Positions 28,360 through 37,400 of a stretch of DNA of 64,000 nucleotides are shown piece after piece. Source of the stretch: Chryseolinea lacunae. Its GTDB lineage: Bacteria > Bacteroidota > Bacteroidia > Cytophagales > Cyclobacteriaceae. Position 1 is the stretch's first letter; each line of letters opens with the position of its first letter. The position numbers and the translations under genes were made by a program. The stretch covers positions 281,287-345,286 of the forward strand of contig NZ_JAERRB010000007.1 of NCBI RefSeq assembly GCF_016735595.1, in the 5' to 3' direction. The notes beneath the pieces are model-generated. The model did no database searches. It was not told the DNA's origin and saw nothing but the letters and a program-made list of their open reading frames with translations.

Positions 28360-29223
28360 ATGAGACAGCTTAAGATCAGTAAACAAATTACCAACCGCGA
28401 AAGCCAATCCCTGGATAAGTACCTCCAGGAAATTGGCAAGGTTGACCTGCTTACGCCCGACGAAGAAGTGGAGTTGGCTAAGCGTATCAAAGAAGGTGAT
28501 CAAATAGCATTAGAAAAACTGACTAAAGCAAACCTCCGTTTCGTAGTGTCGGTAGCCAAGCAATATCAAAACCAGGGTCTTTCTCTGGGTGACCTTATCA
28601 ACGAAGGAAACTTAGGCCTGATCAAAGCCGCACAACGTTTTGATGAAACCCGTGGTTTCAAATTCATTTCGTATGCCGTATGGTGGATCCGTCAATCGAT
28701 TCTCCAGGCGTTGGCCGAGCAGTCGCGCATTGTGCGCTTGCCGCTGAACCGCGTAGGCTCGCTGAACAAAATCTCCAAAACATTTTCTGAACTGGAACAA
28801 AAGTATGAACGCGAGCCTTCTCCCGAAGAACTTGCCGAAGTGCTTGATGTGACCACGGCAGAAGTGGTGGACACGATGAAGATCTCTGGTCGTCACGTGT
28901 CAATGGATGCCCCCTTCGTGCAAGGTGAGGAGAACAGCCTGCTGGACGTGTTGGAAAACGATAGCGAAGAAACGCCTGACTCGGGACTGATGAACGACTC
29001 GTTGCGCCGCGAAGTGCAACGTGCCTTGTCTACCCTGACCCAGCGCGAAGCCGACGTGATCACGCTCTATTTCGGACTGAACGGCGAACACTCCATGACA
29101 CTGGAAGAAATTGGCGAGAAGTTCAACCTGACCCGGGAACGCGTTCGCCAGATTAAAGAAAAGGCTATCAGACGGTTAAGACATACCTCCAGAAGCAAGG
29201 CTTTAAAGCCTTACCTCGGTTAA
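28360..29223 (+). CDS. Primary RNA polymerase sigma factor (RpoD/SigA family)
   Basis: A 287-residue sigma-70 of the compact Bacteroidota type without the long region 1.1 and non-conserved region. Region 1.2 ([21 protein letters not shown]), region 2 ([35 protein letters not shown]), region 3 ([15 protein letters not shown]) and region 4 ([20 protein letters not shown]) are all present. This is the factor expected to read the TTG / TAnnTTTG promoters seen in this window. It lies 75 bp downstream of pnp, and a terminator follows. Confidence 0.95.
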   Translation: MRQLKISKQITNRESQSLDKYLQEIGKVDLLTPDEEVELAKRIKEGDQIALEKLTKANLRFVVSVAKQYQNQGLSLGDLINEGNLGLIKAAQRFDETRGFKFISYAVWWIRQSILQALAEQSRIVRLPLNRVGSLNKISKTFSELEQKYEREPSPEELAEVLDVTTAEVVDTMKISGRHVSMDAPFVQGEENSLLDVLENDSEETPDSGLMNDSLRREVQRALSTLTQREADVITLYFGLNGEHSMTLEEIGEKFNLTRERVRQIKEKAIRRLRHTSRSKALKPYLG

Positions 29224-29246
29224 AAAAGGTTAATTTAAGATATTCA

Positions 29247-29275
29247 AAGGGTCTCGCATGCCGAGACCTTTTGTT
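29247..29275 (+). terminator. Terminator after the sigma factor gene
   Basis: GGTCTCG, loop CATG, CGAGACC with flanking A/T pairs, then TTTTGTTTT. It separates the sigma factor gene from trxB. Confidence 0.8.
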
Positions 29276-29315
29276 TTCGTATACTTTATCATAAGACGTT
29301 AAGACGCTCATACAC

Positions 29316-30266
29316 ATGGCAAAAGAAGAAGTTAAAGTCCTCATCATCGGTTCAGGCCCCGCCGGATATACCGCCGCTATTTACGCCGCCCGTGCCGGCC
29401 TGAAGCCCGTTCTCTACACCGGTGGCCAGCCGGGAGGACAGCTGACCATTACTAACGACGTGGAGAATTTTCCAGGCTACCCCGACGGCGTGAACGGCCC
29501 CCAGATGATGATCGACCTGCAGAAGCAAGCCGAACGCTTCGGAACAAAAGTTCACTATGGCCTGGTGACCTCCGTTGACTTTTCCGGCTATCCTCACAAA
29601 GTGGTGGTGGACGAGAAAGACGAGATCATTGCACACAGCATCATCATTGCCACCGGAGCCTCGGCAAAATACCTTGGACTTCCGTCGGAGGCGAAATACA
29701 ATAACAACGGGGTGTCTGCCTGCGCCGTGTGCGACGGATACTTCTACCGTGGCAAAGAAGTGGCCGTGGTGGGCGCCGGCGACTCGGCAGCGGAAGAAGC
29801 AACCTATCTCGCCAACCTTTGCACAAAGGTGCACCTCATTGTGCGCCGCGACGAAATGCGCGCCTCGAAGATCATGCAACAACGCGTGAAGAACACCGCC
29901 AACATCGAGATCCACTGGAACGCAGAGACCGAAGAAATTCTGGGTAACGAAACCGGTGTGACCGGCGTGCGACTGCTCGACAACAAGACTGGCGCCAAGA
30001 AGATATTAGACGTGCAGGGATTCTTTTTGGCCATTGGCCACAAACCCAACACCGACATCTTTAAAGGCTGGCTCGACATGGACGATACCGGCTACATTCA
30101 GGTACTGCCCGGCACAACCAAGACCAACATCGAAGGGGTGTTTGCCGTGGGCGACGCTGCCGACAGAATCTACCGCCAGGCCATCACGGCTGCAGGCACC
30201 GGATGTATGGGTGCACTGGATGCCGAGAAATTTCTGGTCGCCAAAGAGATGGAAGCCGTGCATTGA
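29316..30266 (+). CDS. trxB: Thioredoxin-disulfide reductase
   Basis: A 316-residue FAD/NADPH enzyme that reduces thioredoxin. The FAD-binding GSGPAGYTAAIYAARA is at the N-terminus, the redox pair is CAVCDG (Cys136, Cys139), the NADPH site is VGAGDSAAEEA, and the C-terminal FAD motif is GVFAVGDAADRIYRQAITAA. Length and domain order are standard. Placed next to bshB1, it fits a small thiol-redox group. Confidence 0.96.
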   Translation: MAKEEVKVLIIGSGPAGYTAAIYAARAGLKPVLYTGGQPGGQLTITNDVENFPGYPDGVNGPQMMIDLQKQAERFGTKVHYGLVTSVDFSGYPHKVVVDEKDEIIAHSIIIATGASAKYLGLPSEAKYNNNGVSACAVCDGYFYRGKEVAVVGAGDSAAEEATYLANLCTKVHLIVRRDEMRASKIMQQRVKNTANIEIHWNAETEEILGNETGVTGVRLLDNKTGAKKILDVQGFFLAIGHKPNTDIFKGWLDMDDTGYIQVLPGTTKTNIEGVFAVGDAADRIYRQAITAAGTGCMGALDAEKFLVAKEMEAVH

Positions 30267-30309
30267 GCGGCTTCCGTAACCACTATCCACCACAATCACT
30301 ATTCAAAAG

Positions 30310-31029
30310 TTGAAGCTCGATATACTTGTTCTTTCCGCGCATCCTGACGACGCCGAAATCAGCTCCGGGGGAACCATCGCCAAACACATTTCGCTAGGCT
30401 ATAAGGTTGGCATTGTTGACTTTACACGGGGCGAACTGGGCACGCGCGGCACCCCCGAAACCCGCGCGCAGGAGGCTGCCGACGCGGCGGCCATCCAACG
30501 CGTTTCGGTGCGCGAAAACCTGGGGTTGAAAGACGGCTTTTTCCAAAACGACCCGGAGCATCAACTTAAGGTGGTGCGTGCCATCCGTAAATTCCGGCCC
30601 GACATCATCCTGGCAAATGCCACCTATGACCGTCACATCGACCACGGCAAGGGCGCATCGCTGGCCTATGACGCTTCCTTTCTGTCGGGCCTGGTCAAGA
30701 TCCAGACCCACGACGAACAGGGGCAGGAACAGGCGCCATGGCGTCCGAAGGCCTTCTATCATTCCATTCAAAGCCTCTTCATCGAGCCCGATTTCATCGT
30801 CGATATTTCCGCGTTCTGGGACATCAAGCTGAGGGCGCTACAGGCCTTTAAAACACAGTTCTACGATCCCAACAGCAACGAGCCGGAAACGTATATCTCC
30901 AATCCACAATTCATGAAAATGATTGAGGCGCGGGCCACAGAATTTGGTCACGCCATTGGCACGAAGTATGGCGAAGGGTTCACCGTACGGCGGTATCCAG
31001 GGGTAAATTCATTGTTCGACTTGCTCTAG
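30310..31029 (+). CDS. bshB1: Bacillithiol biosynthesis deacetylase BshB1
   Basis: A 239-residue zinc-dependent LmbE/PIG-L family deacetylase that removes the acetyl group from GlcNAc-malate in bacillithiol synthesis. The zinc motif AHPDDAEISSGGTIA is at 10-24, followed by FTRGELGTRGTPETRAQEA and the second metal motif YDRHIDHGKG. FYDPNSNEPETYIS near the C-terminus is typical of BshB1 rather than of mycothiol or PIG-L enzymes. The start codon is TTG at 30310. Its 3' end overlaps convergent pdxH by 4 bp. Confidence 0.92.
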   Translation: MKLDILVLSAHPDDAEISSGGTIAKHISLGYKVGIVDFTRGELGTRGTPETRAQEAADAAAIQRVSVRENLGLKDGFFQNDPEHQLKVVRAIRKFRPDIILANATYDRHIDHGKGASLAYDASFLSGLVKIQTHDEQGQEQAPWRPKAFYHSIQSLFIEPDFIVDISAFWDIKLRALQAFKTQFYDPNSNEPETYISNPQFMKMIEARATEFGHAIGTKYGEGFTVRRYPGVNSLFDLL

Positions 31030-31667
31030 GGTGCGAGACGACGCACCTTCCAGGCGCCGTCTACTTTCACAAATTCCATGCGATCGTGCAGGCGGCTTTG
31101 CCGGCCTTGCCAGAATTCGATGAGCAACGGCTCAATCTGAAAACCACCCCATTGGTGGGGCTTGGGCAACACGGTTTGGCCTTCGAATTTTTTCTCCACC
31201 TGACGAACACGCTCTTCCAGTATTTCGCGATTCTCCAGCACCGAGCTCTGGGGTGACGACCATGCCCCGATCTGCGAGGCGCGTGGTCGGCTTTGAAAAT
31301 ATTCCTGCGCCTTACGTTCGTCTACACGGGTTGCTGTGCCTTCGATGCGCACCTGGCGTTCCAGCTCCGGCCAGAAGAATGTTGCCGCACAAGCGGGGTT
31401 ATTTTCAAGTTCCCGGCCTTTGTCGCTTTGAAGATTGGTGTAGAAAACAAACTTGCCGTTGTCGATGCCCTTTAGCAAAACAATGCGCGACGACGGACGA
31501 TGATCGGCGTTGACCGTAGCCAGACTCATGGCGTTTGGTTCCAGCACTTCGGCGCGCAACGCTTCGTTGAACCACTTCTCGAATTGCAGAATTGGGTTGG
31601 TCTCTAAAGACGAAACGTCGAGCGATTCCTTCGAATAGTCTTTGCGCAGGTCGGCGAGTGTATGCAT
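31026..31667 (-). CDS. pdxH: Pyridoxamine/pyridoxine 5'-phosphate oxidase
   Basis: A 213-residue FMN enzyme producing pyridoxal 5'-phosphate. The family pattern is complete: EPNAMSLATVNADHRPSSRIVLLK, FVFYTNLQSDKGRELENNP, FFWPELERQVRIEGTA, SQIGAWSSPQS and, near the C-terminus, PHQWGGFQIEP followed by EFWQGRQSRLHDR. It is convergent with bshB1 and divergent from yqgE across a region with a perfect inverted repeat. Confidence 0.97.
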   Translation of the reverse strand: MHTLADLRKDYSKESLDVSSLETNPILQFEKWFNEALRAEVLEPNAMSLATVNADHRPSSRIVLLKGIDNGKFVFYTNLQSDKGRELENNPACAATFFWPELERQVRIEGTATRVDERKAQEYFQSRPRASQIGAWSSPQSSVLENREILEERVRQVEKKFEGQTVLPKPHQWGGFQIEPLLIEFWQGRQSRLHDRMEFVKVDGAWKVRRLAP

Positions 31668-31706
31668 AGGGTGAAATTTGACGTTACAAGTTTAGAAAGA
31701 AATAAA

Positions 31707-31724
31707 ATTTGCACAGGTGCAAAT
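31707..31724. promoter_or_regulatory. Perfect 8-2-8 inverted repeat between pdxH and yqgE
   Basis: ATTTGCAC AG GTGCAAAT, 40 bp upstream of pdxH (-) and 70 bp upstream of yqgE (+). The short spacer and absence of a T run argue against a terminator, so a dimeric regulator operator is the simplest reading. No regulator gene is adjacent. Confidence 0.45.
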
Positions 31725-31793
31725 GAAGTATTTTATTCAAGTATTGAAACCAGAAGGAGTGGGTGCGAAATTTCAACAACCTGAACATGTGGT

Positions 31794-32369
31794 ATGGAGT
31801 TTTTTAAGTACAAAAATAAACTGAAGCCGGAAAAGGGAAGGTTGCTGATCTCTGAACCTTTTTTGCCCGATCCAAATTTCGAGCGCACCGTAGTGCTGTT
31901 GTGTGAACACAATGAAGAAGGATCGTTTGGCTTCGTGGTGAACAAGCCATCCATTTTGAAAATAAACGAGGTGATGGAAGATATTCGTATCTTGGACGAC
32001 ACGGTGTTTGTAGGCGGTCCCGTGCAGCAGGATACACTTCACTTTCTGCATCGAAACACCTCCATAGCCAACGCTGTTAAGATACGGAACGAGATCTATT
32101 GGGGCGGCGATTTTGAAAGCCTGCTCGCGCAGTTGGACACGGCCACGGTGAAGCCCACCGACATCCGGTTTTATCTGGGCTACAGCGGGTGGGGGCAAGG
32201 ACAACTGGAGTCCGAACTTCAGGAAGACAGCTGGATCGTTTGCGACTTCGTGGATGACGAGCTGCTGTTTGACACGGACCCAACTGTGATCTGGAAAAAG
32301 GCGTTAGACAATATGGGTGGTCGTTTTTCGGTTTATTCCAACTATCCGGTCGACCCAAGGTTGAATTGA
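31794..32369 (+). CDS. YqgE/AlgH family protein
   Basis: A 191-residue protein of the UPF0301 family, of unknown biochemical role. Typical stretches are KGRLLISEPFLPDPNFERTV, LLCEHNEEGSFGFVVNKP, DTVFVGGPVQQDTLHFLH, FYLGYSGWGQGQLESEL and, near the C-terminus, VIWKKALDNMGG. No signal peptide or membrane segment. The ATG at 31794 fits the family N-terminus. Confidence 0.92.
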   Translation: MEFFKYKNKLKPEKGRLLISEPFLPDPNFERTVVLLCEHNEEGSFGFVVNKPSILKINEVMEDIRILDDTVFVGGPVQQDTLHFLHRNTSIANAVKIRNEIYWGGDFESLLAQLDTATVKPTDIRFYLGYSGWGQGQLESELQEDSWIVCDFVDDELLFDTDPTVIWKKALDNMGGRFSVYSNYPVDPRLN

Positions 32370-32425
32370 GGTGAATTGAGCAATTTTAGTAAATTTACGT
32401 TAAAGCGTAGCATCCGATACCGACT

Positions 32426-34273
32426 ATGGAAATGGAAAGAGACAAAACCGAAGAGCAAGAGCATGTACATCCGGCAAACGTGACCGTGAACGGAAGTACA
32501 TTACAGTCAGAAATTGATCTTTCCGATCGCGATGAATCGCACGACGATCATCACGAAGAAGAACATGTAGACTACAGTCACTTCACCAAGCAACAGTTTG
32601 CCGACCTCATCAAAGAACTGTCGAAGGACGAGAACTATAAAAAGGTTGACAACACCCTGCGCGAAATCAAGCCGCTCTACGACGAGATCCGCGATAAGGA
32701 AAGAGCCGAAGCCCTGCAACGCTTCACTGCCGGCGGCGGCGTAGAAGAAGACTTCGACTTCAAGGGCGACGAACACGACATGGTGTTTGAAGCCACCTAC
32801 AAACTCATCCGCGACCGCAGGGCGCAATACTTCAAGCAACAGGAAGAACAAAAGGTAGACAACCTCAAGAAAAAGCAGGACATCCTGGAGAAACTTCGCG
32901 TGTTGTCCGACTCTCAAGACACGTCAGAACAATTCGACAGCTTCAAAACCTTGCAGAAGGAATGGAAGTCTATCGGCGCGGTGCCTGGCCCTCAGGCCAA
33001 AACACTGTGGGCAAACTATCACGCCCTGCTTGATCGCTTCTACGACAACCAGAGCATCTACTTCGAGCTGAAAGAACTTGACCGCCGGAAAAACCTGGAG
33101 GCCAAAATAGAATTGTGCGTGCGCGCAGAGAAGCTCGCCGAAGTGGAGATCATTAAAGATGCCATCCGCGAGCTAAACGAACTGCATCACGAATTCAAAC
33201 ACCTTGGCCCTGTGCCTAAGGAAGATAAAGAATCGGTATGGCAACGCTTCAAGGCTGCGTCAGACGCCGTGTATGCCAAACGGGATGCCTACCTGCAGAA
33301 CCTGCAACAAGAGTTGCAAGTGAACCTGGGCGGCAAAGCGAACCTGAGCGACGAAGTGCAGCAGTTTATCACGTTCCAATCCGATCGCATCAAGGAGTGG
33401 AACCAGAAGACAAAAGAAATTCTGGATCTTCAAAAACGTTGGGAAGTGATTGGAGGCCTGCCCCGCGCCAAGGCCAAAGAAGTGAACAAGAAATTCTGGT
33501 CGGCCTTCAAGACCTTCTTCAATAACAAAAATGCATTCTTCAAAAAACTGGATGAAGAGCGTGAGCAAAATCTTCAGCTGAAAAACGACCTGGTGAAAAA
33601 AGCCCAGGAGCTGAAAGAAAGCAACGACTGGGAACGCACCTCCAACGAACTGAAAACACTTCAGCAAAAATGGAAAGACGTTGGTCCGGTGCCCGAGAAA
33701 TTCAGAGAGAAGGTGTTCAAGGAATTTAAAGATGCCTGCGACCACTTCTTCGAACAACGCCGCACACAGCACGGCAAGGTAGAGAACGAGCAAGCCGAAA
33801 ACCTGCGTCTGAAAGAAGACGTTTGCACGGATCTGGAAGCCCACATCGCCGCCAACACCGCCACGGAAGACATTCTGCACGAACTGCAGGCCAAGTTCAA
33901 TTCCATCGGCTTTGTGCCCAAGAAAGACATCAACACGATCCGCACGCGCTACCACGAAGCCGTGGAGCGATTCATCAACACCATACCGGGCATCACCGAA
34001 GACGAGAAGGGAAAAATCTCGCTCGAAAACCAACTGAACGACCTGCGCAACGACCCCATGGCCGACCGTAAGATCTACCAGAAGGAGCAAGTGATCCGCA
34101 AAAAGATCAGCAAAGTGGAAAACGACATCGCTGTCTGGAAAAACAACCTCGAATTTTTTGGCCGCTCCAAAAACGCCGACAAATTCAAGGACGAGTTCAA
34201 CGACAAAATCAAGGAAGCCACAGACCACCTGAAGCAACTAAAAGAGCAATTGAAACTCTTGAAAACGGTTTGA
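32426..34273 (+). CDS. DUF349 repeat protein
   Basis: A 615-residue, highly charged, largely helical and probably coiled-coil protein with about five DUF349 repeats, each marked by a W-x-x-hG-x-hP turn: EWKSIGAVPG near 190, HLGPVPKEDKESVWQRF near 260, WEVIGGLPRAKAKEV near 340, WKDVGPVPEKFREKV near 415 and FNSIGFVPKKD near 490. The first 50 residues are acidic and His-rich and look disordered. The family is widespread in Bacteroidota and has no firmly assigned function. A weak hairpin (TGCCC/GGGCA) follows the stop. Confidence 0.85.
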   Translation: MEMERDKTEEQEHVHPANVTVNGSTLQSEIDLSDRDESHDDHHEEEHVDYSHFTKQQFADLIKELSKDENYKKVDNTLREIKPLYDEIRDKERAEALQRFTAGGGVEEDFDFKGDEHDMVFEATYKLIRDRRAQYFKQQEEQKVDNLKKKQDILEKLRVLSDSQDTSEQFDSFKTLQKEWKSIGAVPGPQAKTLWANYHALLDRFYDNQSIYFELKELDRRKNLEAKIELCVRAEKLAEVEIIKDAIRELNELHHEFKHLGPVPKEDKESVWQRFKAASDAVYAKRDAYLQNLQQELQVNLGGKANLSDEVQQFITFQSDRIKEWNQKTKEILDLQKRWEVIGGLPRAKAKEVNKKFWSAFKTFFNNKNAFFKKLDEEREQNLQLKNDLVKKAQELKESNDWERTSNELKTLQQKWKDVGPVPEKFREKVFKEFKDACDHFFEQRRTQHGKVENEQAENLRLKEDVCTDLEAHIAANTATEDILHELQAKFNSIGFVPKKDINTIRTRYHEAVERFINTIPGITEDEKGKISLENQLNDLRNDPMADRKIYQKEQVIRKKISKVENDIAVWKNNLEFFGRSKNADKFKDEFNDKIKEATDHLKQLKEQLKLLKTV

Positions 34274-34336
34274 TGCCCCAAAGGGCAGCCGCAGGAAAAA
34301 AAATTTGAAAAATGTTGAAGTAATTTTGAGCAAGTG

Positions 34337-34367
34337 TTTGCTAAAACCCATTCTTGCTCTATTTTTG
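34337..34367 (+). promoter_or_regulatory. Bacteroidota-type promoter of tRNA-Thr
   Basis: TTTG (34337-34340), 19 nt, then TATTTTTG (34360-34367), an exact match to the consensus, with the tRNA starting 13 bp downstream. The promoter is not repeated ahead of the downstream tRNA-like copies. Confidence 0.75.
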
Positions 34368-34379
34368 CACCTCCATTTT

Positions 34380-34452
<73 letters not shown>

Positions 34453-34465
34453 CACAGAAAATAAG

Positions 34466-34496
34466 ACCTCATCCGAAAAACGGGTGAGGTTTTTTT
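34466..34496 (+). terminator. tRNA-Thr terminator
   Basis: A 10-bp stem (ACCTCATCCG / CGGGTGAGGT) with an A5 loop and a T run. Degenerate copies of the same hairpin follow the three downstream tRNA-like units, ending near 34617, 34740 and 34865. Confidence 0.85.
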
Positions 34497-34498
34497 AT

Positions 34499-34575
34499 GC
34501 CTTCTTAGCTCATCCGCCAACCGGCGGAAACTGACTTGTAATCAGTAGGTCGTTGGTTCGATTCCAACAGGGGCT
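34499..34575 (+). pseudogene. tRNA-Thr-like copy 2 with palindrome
   Basis: The acceptor 5' end (GCCTTCT) and the GCTC of the D-stem are kept. The D-loop and 3' D-strand are replaced by TCCGCC AACC GGCGGA (34513-34528). The anticodon arm with TGT and most of the T-arm are intact. It starts directly after the T run of the tRNA-Thr terminator. Confidence 0.85.
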
Positions 34576-34619
34576 CACAAAATGCAAGACATCATCCAGA
34601 AACGGTGAGGTTTTTTTAT

Positions 34620-34697
34620 GCCTTCTTAGCTCATCTGCCAACCGGCGGAAACTGACTTGTGATCAGTAGGTCGTTGGTTCGGTTCCTATAGGGGGCT
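34620..34697 (+). pseudogene. tRNA-Thr-like copy 3 with palindrome
   Basis: The same layout, with a slightly degraded palindrome (TCTGCC AACC GGCGGA, 34634-34649), an altered anticodon loop (CTTGTGA) and changes in the T-arm. Confidence 0.82.
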
Positions 34698-34742
34698 CAT
34701 AGAAAGTCAGACCTCATTCGAAAAGCGGTTGAGTTTTTTTAT

Positions 34743-34820
34743 GCCCTTCATCGTTCATCCGCTGTCTGGCGGAAACTGACTTGTAATCGGTAGGTCGTTG
34801 GTTCTATTCCGACAAGGGTT
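34743..34820 (+). pseudogene. tRNA-Thr-like copy 4 with palindrome
   Basis: More decayed: the D-stem is TCGTTC, the palindrome is TCCGC TGTCTG GCGGA (34758-34773), which stays a palindrome although its loop differs, and the T-arm and acceptor carry several changes. Confidence 0.78.
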
Positions 34821-34867
34821 CATAGAAAAAAACAGACATCATCCGAAAAGCGGTTGAGTTTTTTTAT

Positions 34868-34910
34868 GCCTTCATCGCCTCATTCTCTGGCTGGCAGAAA
34901 ACTAAGCCGT
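34868..34910 (+). pseudogene. Truncated tRNA-Thr-like copy 5
   Basis: Only the 5' end (GCCTTCATCGCCTCAT), a degraded palindrome (TCTGGCTGGCAGAAA) and a few bases of the anticodon arm remain. It forms the distal edge of the array, whose unit starts are spaced 119, 121, 123 and 125 bp. Confidence 0.6.
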
Positions 34911-34961
34911 TCTACCGTAAATAAATGTCATCGCAGGATGTGACGCTTCAAAATGTTGACG

Positions 34962-35825
34962 TCATCGTTTGAGTAAATCCTTAACCTTCTGTAGGGTTTC
35001 TTTCGATTTTTCAAGAAGACTATGATCGATCTGTTCTCCCAGTCGGTCCAGTCCCTCCAAAGCATCTATCAGCGATTGCACAATCGATATTTCATTTTCA
35101 AACACCTCAGGATTAGGTTGGCTTAAATTTTCTTCAGTGCCGTCAACTAAGCTCGTGAAATCATTTACCACGGGCGTGTAGTAGCGTTTTGCATTTTTCG
35201 TCTCACCGAGTTTCTCAAACTTAAGCGCCAAAGCATTCATGTCGGGGCCAACCGATTCCGGGTAGTGTGCCATGATCGCGCACGTTACCTTGGCCTTGAG
35301 AAACAAGACCTCCAATTCATTTCGGTCATTACTTTTTCTCTTAAAGTATTCAATTAGTTTGTCGGCGAGGCATCTTAGCTCAGCGCCATCCATCCAAACT
35401 TTTGCGTTAATTGGATTCTTGGGATAGCCGTTTGCCGATTCCTCAATGTGCACGGCGCCATTGCGGATACATTCCACTAATGTGGCCGCCAAGACCTCTT
35501 CAAAATGTGGCGCATTTCGAAAATTTTCCAGGCAAAGCAGCATCCGGAATAGCTCATTGAGTTCGCCGATGAAATCTCTATGAAAATCCAGGTTGTATAC
35601 ACGAGTGTATTCGTTCGGCTTTAACGTTCCTGTCAAACAAGCAAGTAAAATGTAGTAGGCAAAGCCTGCCGGACTGACCGAGTCTTTTTTTAGAAACCCA
35701 AAGAGGCGCCATCGTTGTTTTGGGGTACTGCGCTGTTGCTCAAGTATCAGCTCGAAATTGCCCGCGTTCAAGAGACGAAGGATATCTGGCTGTTTCGCTC
35801 CCTCCAGAATAGATGAATCGACCAT
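34962..35825 (-). CDS. Hypothetical protein downstream of the M81 peptidase gene
   Basis: A 287-residue soluble protein of unknown family, rich in helices, with no signal peptide. The C-terminus (SLIDALEGLDRLGEQIDHSLLEKSK and on) looks like an amphipathic coiled helix. A central motif CIRNGAVHIEE is the most distinctive stretch. It starts 3 bp after the stop of the M81 lipoprotein gene on the same strand, so the two are almost certainly co-transcribed. AT content is a little higher than in the core genes nearby. Confidence 0.7.
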   Translation of the reverse strand: MVDSSILEGAKQPDILRLLNAGNFELILEQQRSTPKQRWRLFGFLKKDSVSPAGFAYYILLACLTGTLKPNEYTRVYNLDFHRDFIGELNELFRMLLCLENFRNAPHFEEVLAATLVECIRNGAVHIEESANGYPKNPINAKVWMDGAELRCLADKLIEYFKRKSNDRNELEVLFLKAKVTCAIMAHYPESVGPDMNALALKFEKLGETKNAKRYYTPVVNDFTSLVDGTEENLSQPNPEVFENEISIVQSLIDALEGLDRLGEQIDHSLLEKSKETLQKVKDLLKR

Positions 35826-35828
35826 GGC

Positions 35829-37400
35829 TCACTGCGTCACTTCTACCAGCTTCGCATTCAAATCAGGCTCTGCCATATTCTTATCAAACGGAAACATAGG
35901 ACGTTCAATACGCTTGAACGTTAACCTTTCCAAATCCTGATCTACGCCACCGGGTGTCAACGCCATAATCCAATCGGCGCGCATGTCGTATAGTTCCGGC
36001 ACTAAGTATCCGAGCTTCACCACAACGATATCTGTCTTGCGCGGGGCGAGTCCAAGGCGTGTGAAGTCGGCTTCGTGGTGATAGGGTTTGCGTTTCTTGG
36101 TCACGATCACGTTCACGCTGCCGATCTGAACAACTATTTCGGTTTCGGCATGTTCGTCTCCTTGCACGATCGCTTTCACGGTGCCACGAAGCAACACGGG
36201 AGGAGCATAACGACTATCGACTGCGGCCCCCGCTGTGCCTTCAACTTTTCCGCCGATACCAGCTTTGATCGCCTTGTCGACGAACTCGGGGCCGGGCAAT
36301 GAAGCGTAGATGAGCGAAGGGCCTTTCTCGCTTTTGAACTCAGGGCGCTTTAGAATTTCGGTTAGCGTCCAGGTGACATCGCCTGCACCACCGGCCGTGG
36401 GGTTGTCGCCCATGTCGCTGATCATGAAGGGATGTTTGTCGCTCTTCACGGCTTTGTCCAGACTTTCTTTGAGTGTGCCCACGGGCGCTATGAACTCAAA
36501 TTTATCGCGAACGTCCCAGAAGCTTTTGGCAAGTTGTTCGGCCGTGGCGATCACCTTGTCTTTGTCGTCGCCCACCGCCATCACCACCGCGTGGTTGCGG
36601 GGTTCGTCGGCCCAGGCATAACCGATCCAGATCGCGGCATCGACCACACCGGGTTGAATAGCTGCTGGTGCTACTTGCGCATACAAACTCTTGCCCGGAT
36701 CTACACGGGTACTTGTCTTTTCGCCGGGCAACAATATCGGTACGGCTACATACGCTTTGAAAGGTGGCTTGCCTTTGCCCGTTTCGATGCGCGACAGCAG
36801 GTTGTCTACAGCGCGCTTGTCGGATTGCACAGCATCTTCGTGCGGGGCCATGCGATAGCACGTGATGAGGTCGCTGTTTTGCGCCAGTCGCCACGACACG
36901 TTGCCGTGCAAATCCATCGAGGTGGAGACGATGGTCTTCGGTCCGACCACCTGGCGTATTCTCACAATCATGTCGCCCTCCGGATCGTCGAGGCCCACCA
37001 CGCTCATGGCGCCGTGGATGTCGAAGAAAAGGCCGTCGTAGGGAAGGTTGTTCTTGAGGCTGTCGAGCATTTTGGTCATCAGCGATTCATAGGCTTCGCG
37101 TGTCACAATCCCACCGGGTATTGCACGGCCAATCAATGCAGGGAACCAACGTGCCCTTTTGAAATCGACCGAGTCGGGCGAAAGAAATTCGTATGACGAT
37201 AAAATGGCGTCACCGGTCTTTGCGTGAAAGGCTTCTTCGTTGGTTTGGGCTGGCGAAAAGGTGCTGGACTCAATGGCCAGTCCGGCGATCGCGATGCGGG
37301 GGAGCTCTTTTGAAGCCGTGTCCGTTTCTTTGGGTTTGCCACAGCCAGCAAGTATGATCGCCATAATGACCATGGCCAGGGAGGCGCGAAGTTTTAGCAT
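35829..37400 (-). CDS. M81 family metallopeptidase (MlrC-like) lipoprotein
   Basis: A 523-residue secreted lipoprotein (lipobox LAGC near residue 20) of the MlrC/microcystinase C family. Family landmarks: IAIAGLAIESSTFSP, LFFDIHGAMSVVGLDDPEGD, STSMDLHGNVSWRLA, CYRMAPHEDA, the DMGDNPTAGGAGDVTW stretch, and the C-terminal domain. Conserved Asp and His residues in DIHGAM and MDLHGN are the expected zinc ligands. Microcystinase C cleaves a linearised cyclic peptide; the natural substrate of most homologues is unknown. Confidence 0.85.
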   Translation of the reverse strand: MLKLRASLAMVIMAIILAGCGKPKETDTASKELPRIAIAGLAIESSTFSPAQTNEEAFHAKTGDAILSSYEFLSPDSVDFKRARWFPALIGRAIPGGIVTREAYESLMTKMLDSLKNNLPYDGLFFDIHGAMSVVGLDDPEGDMIVRIRQVVGPKTIVSTSMDLHGNVSWRLAQNSDLITCYRMAPHEDAVQSDKRAVDNLLSRIETGKGKPPFKAYVAVPILLPGEKTSTRVDPGKSLYAQVAPAAIQPGVVDAAIWIGYAWADEPRNHAVVMAVGDDKDKVIATAEQLAKSFWDVRDKFEFIAPVGTLKESLDKAVKSDKHPFMISDMGDNPTAGGAGDVTWTLTEILKRPEFKSEKGPSLIYASLPGPEFVDKAIKAGIGGKVEGTAGAAVDSRYAPPVLLRGTVKAIVQGDEHAETEIVVQIGSVNVIVTKKRKPYHHEADFTRLGLAPRKTDIVVVKLGYLVPELYDMRADWIMALTPGGVDQDLERLTFKRIERPMFPFDKNMAEPDLNAKLVEVTQ

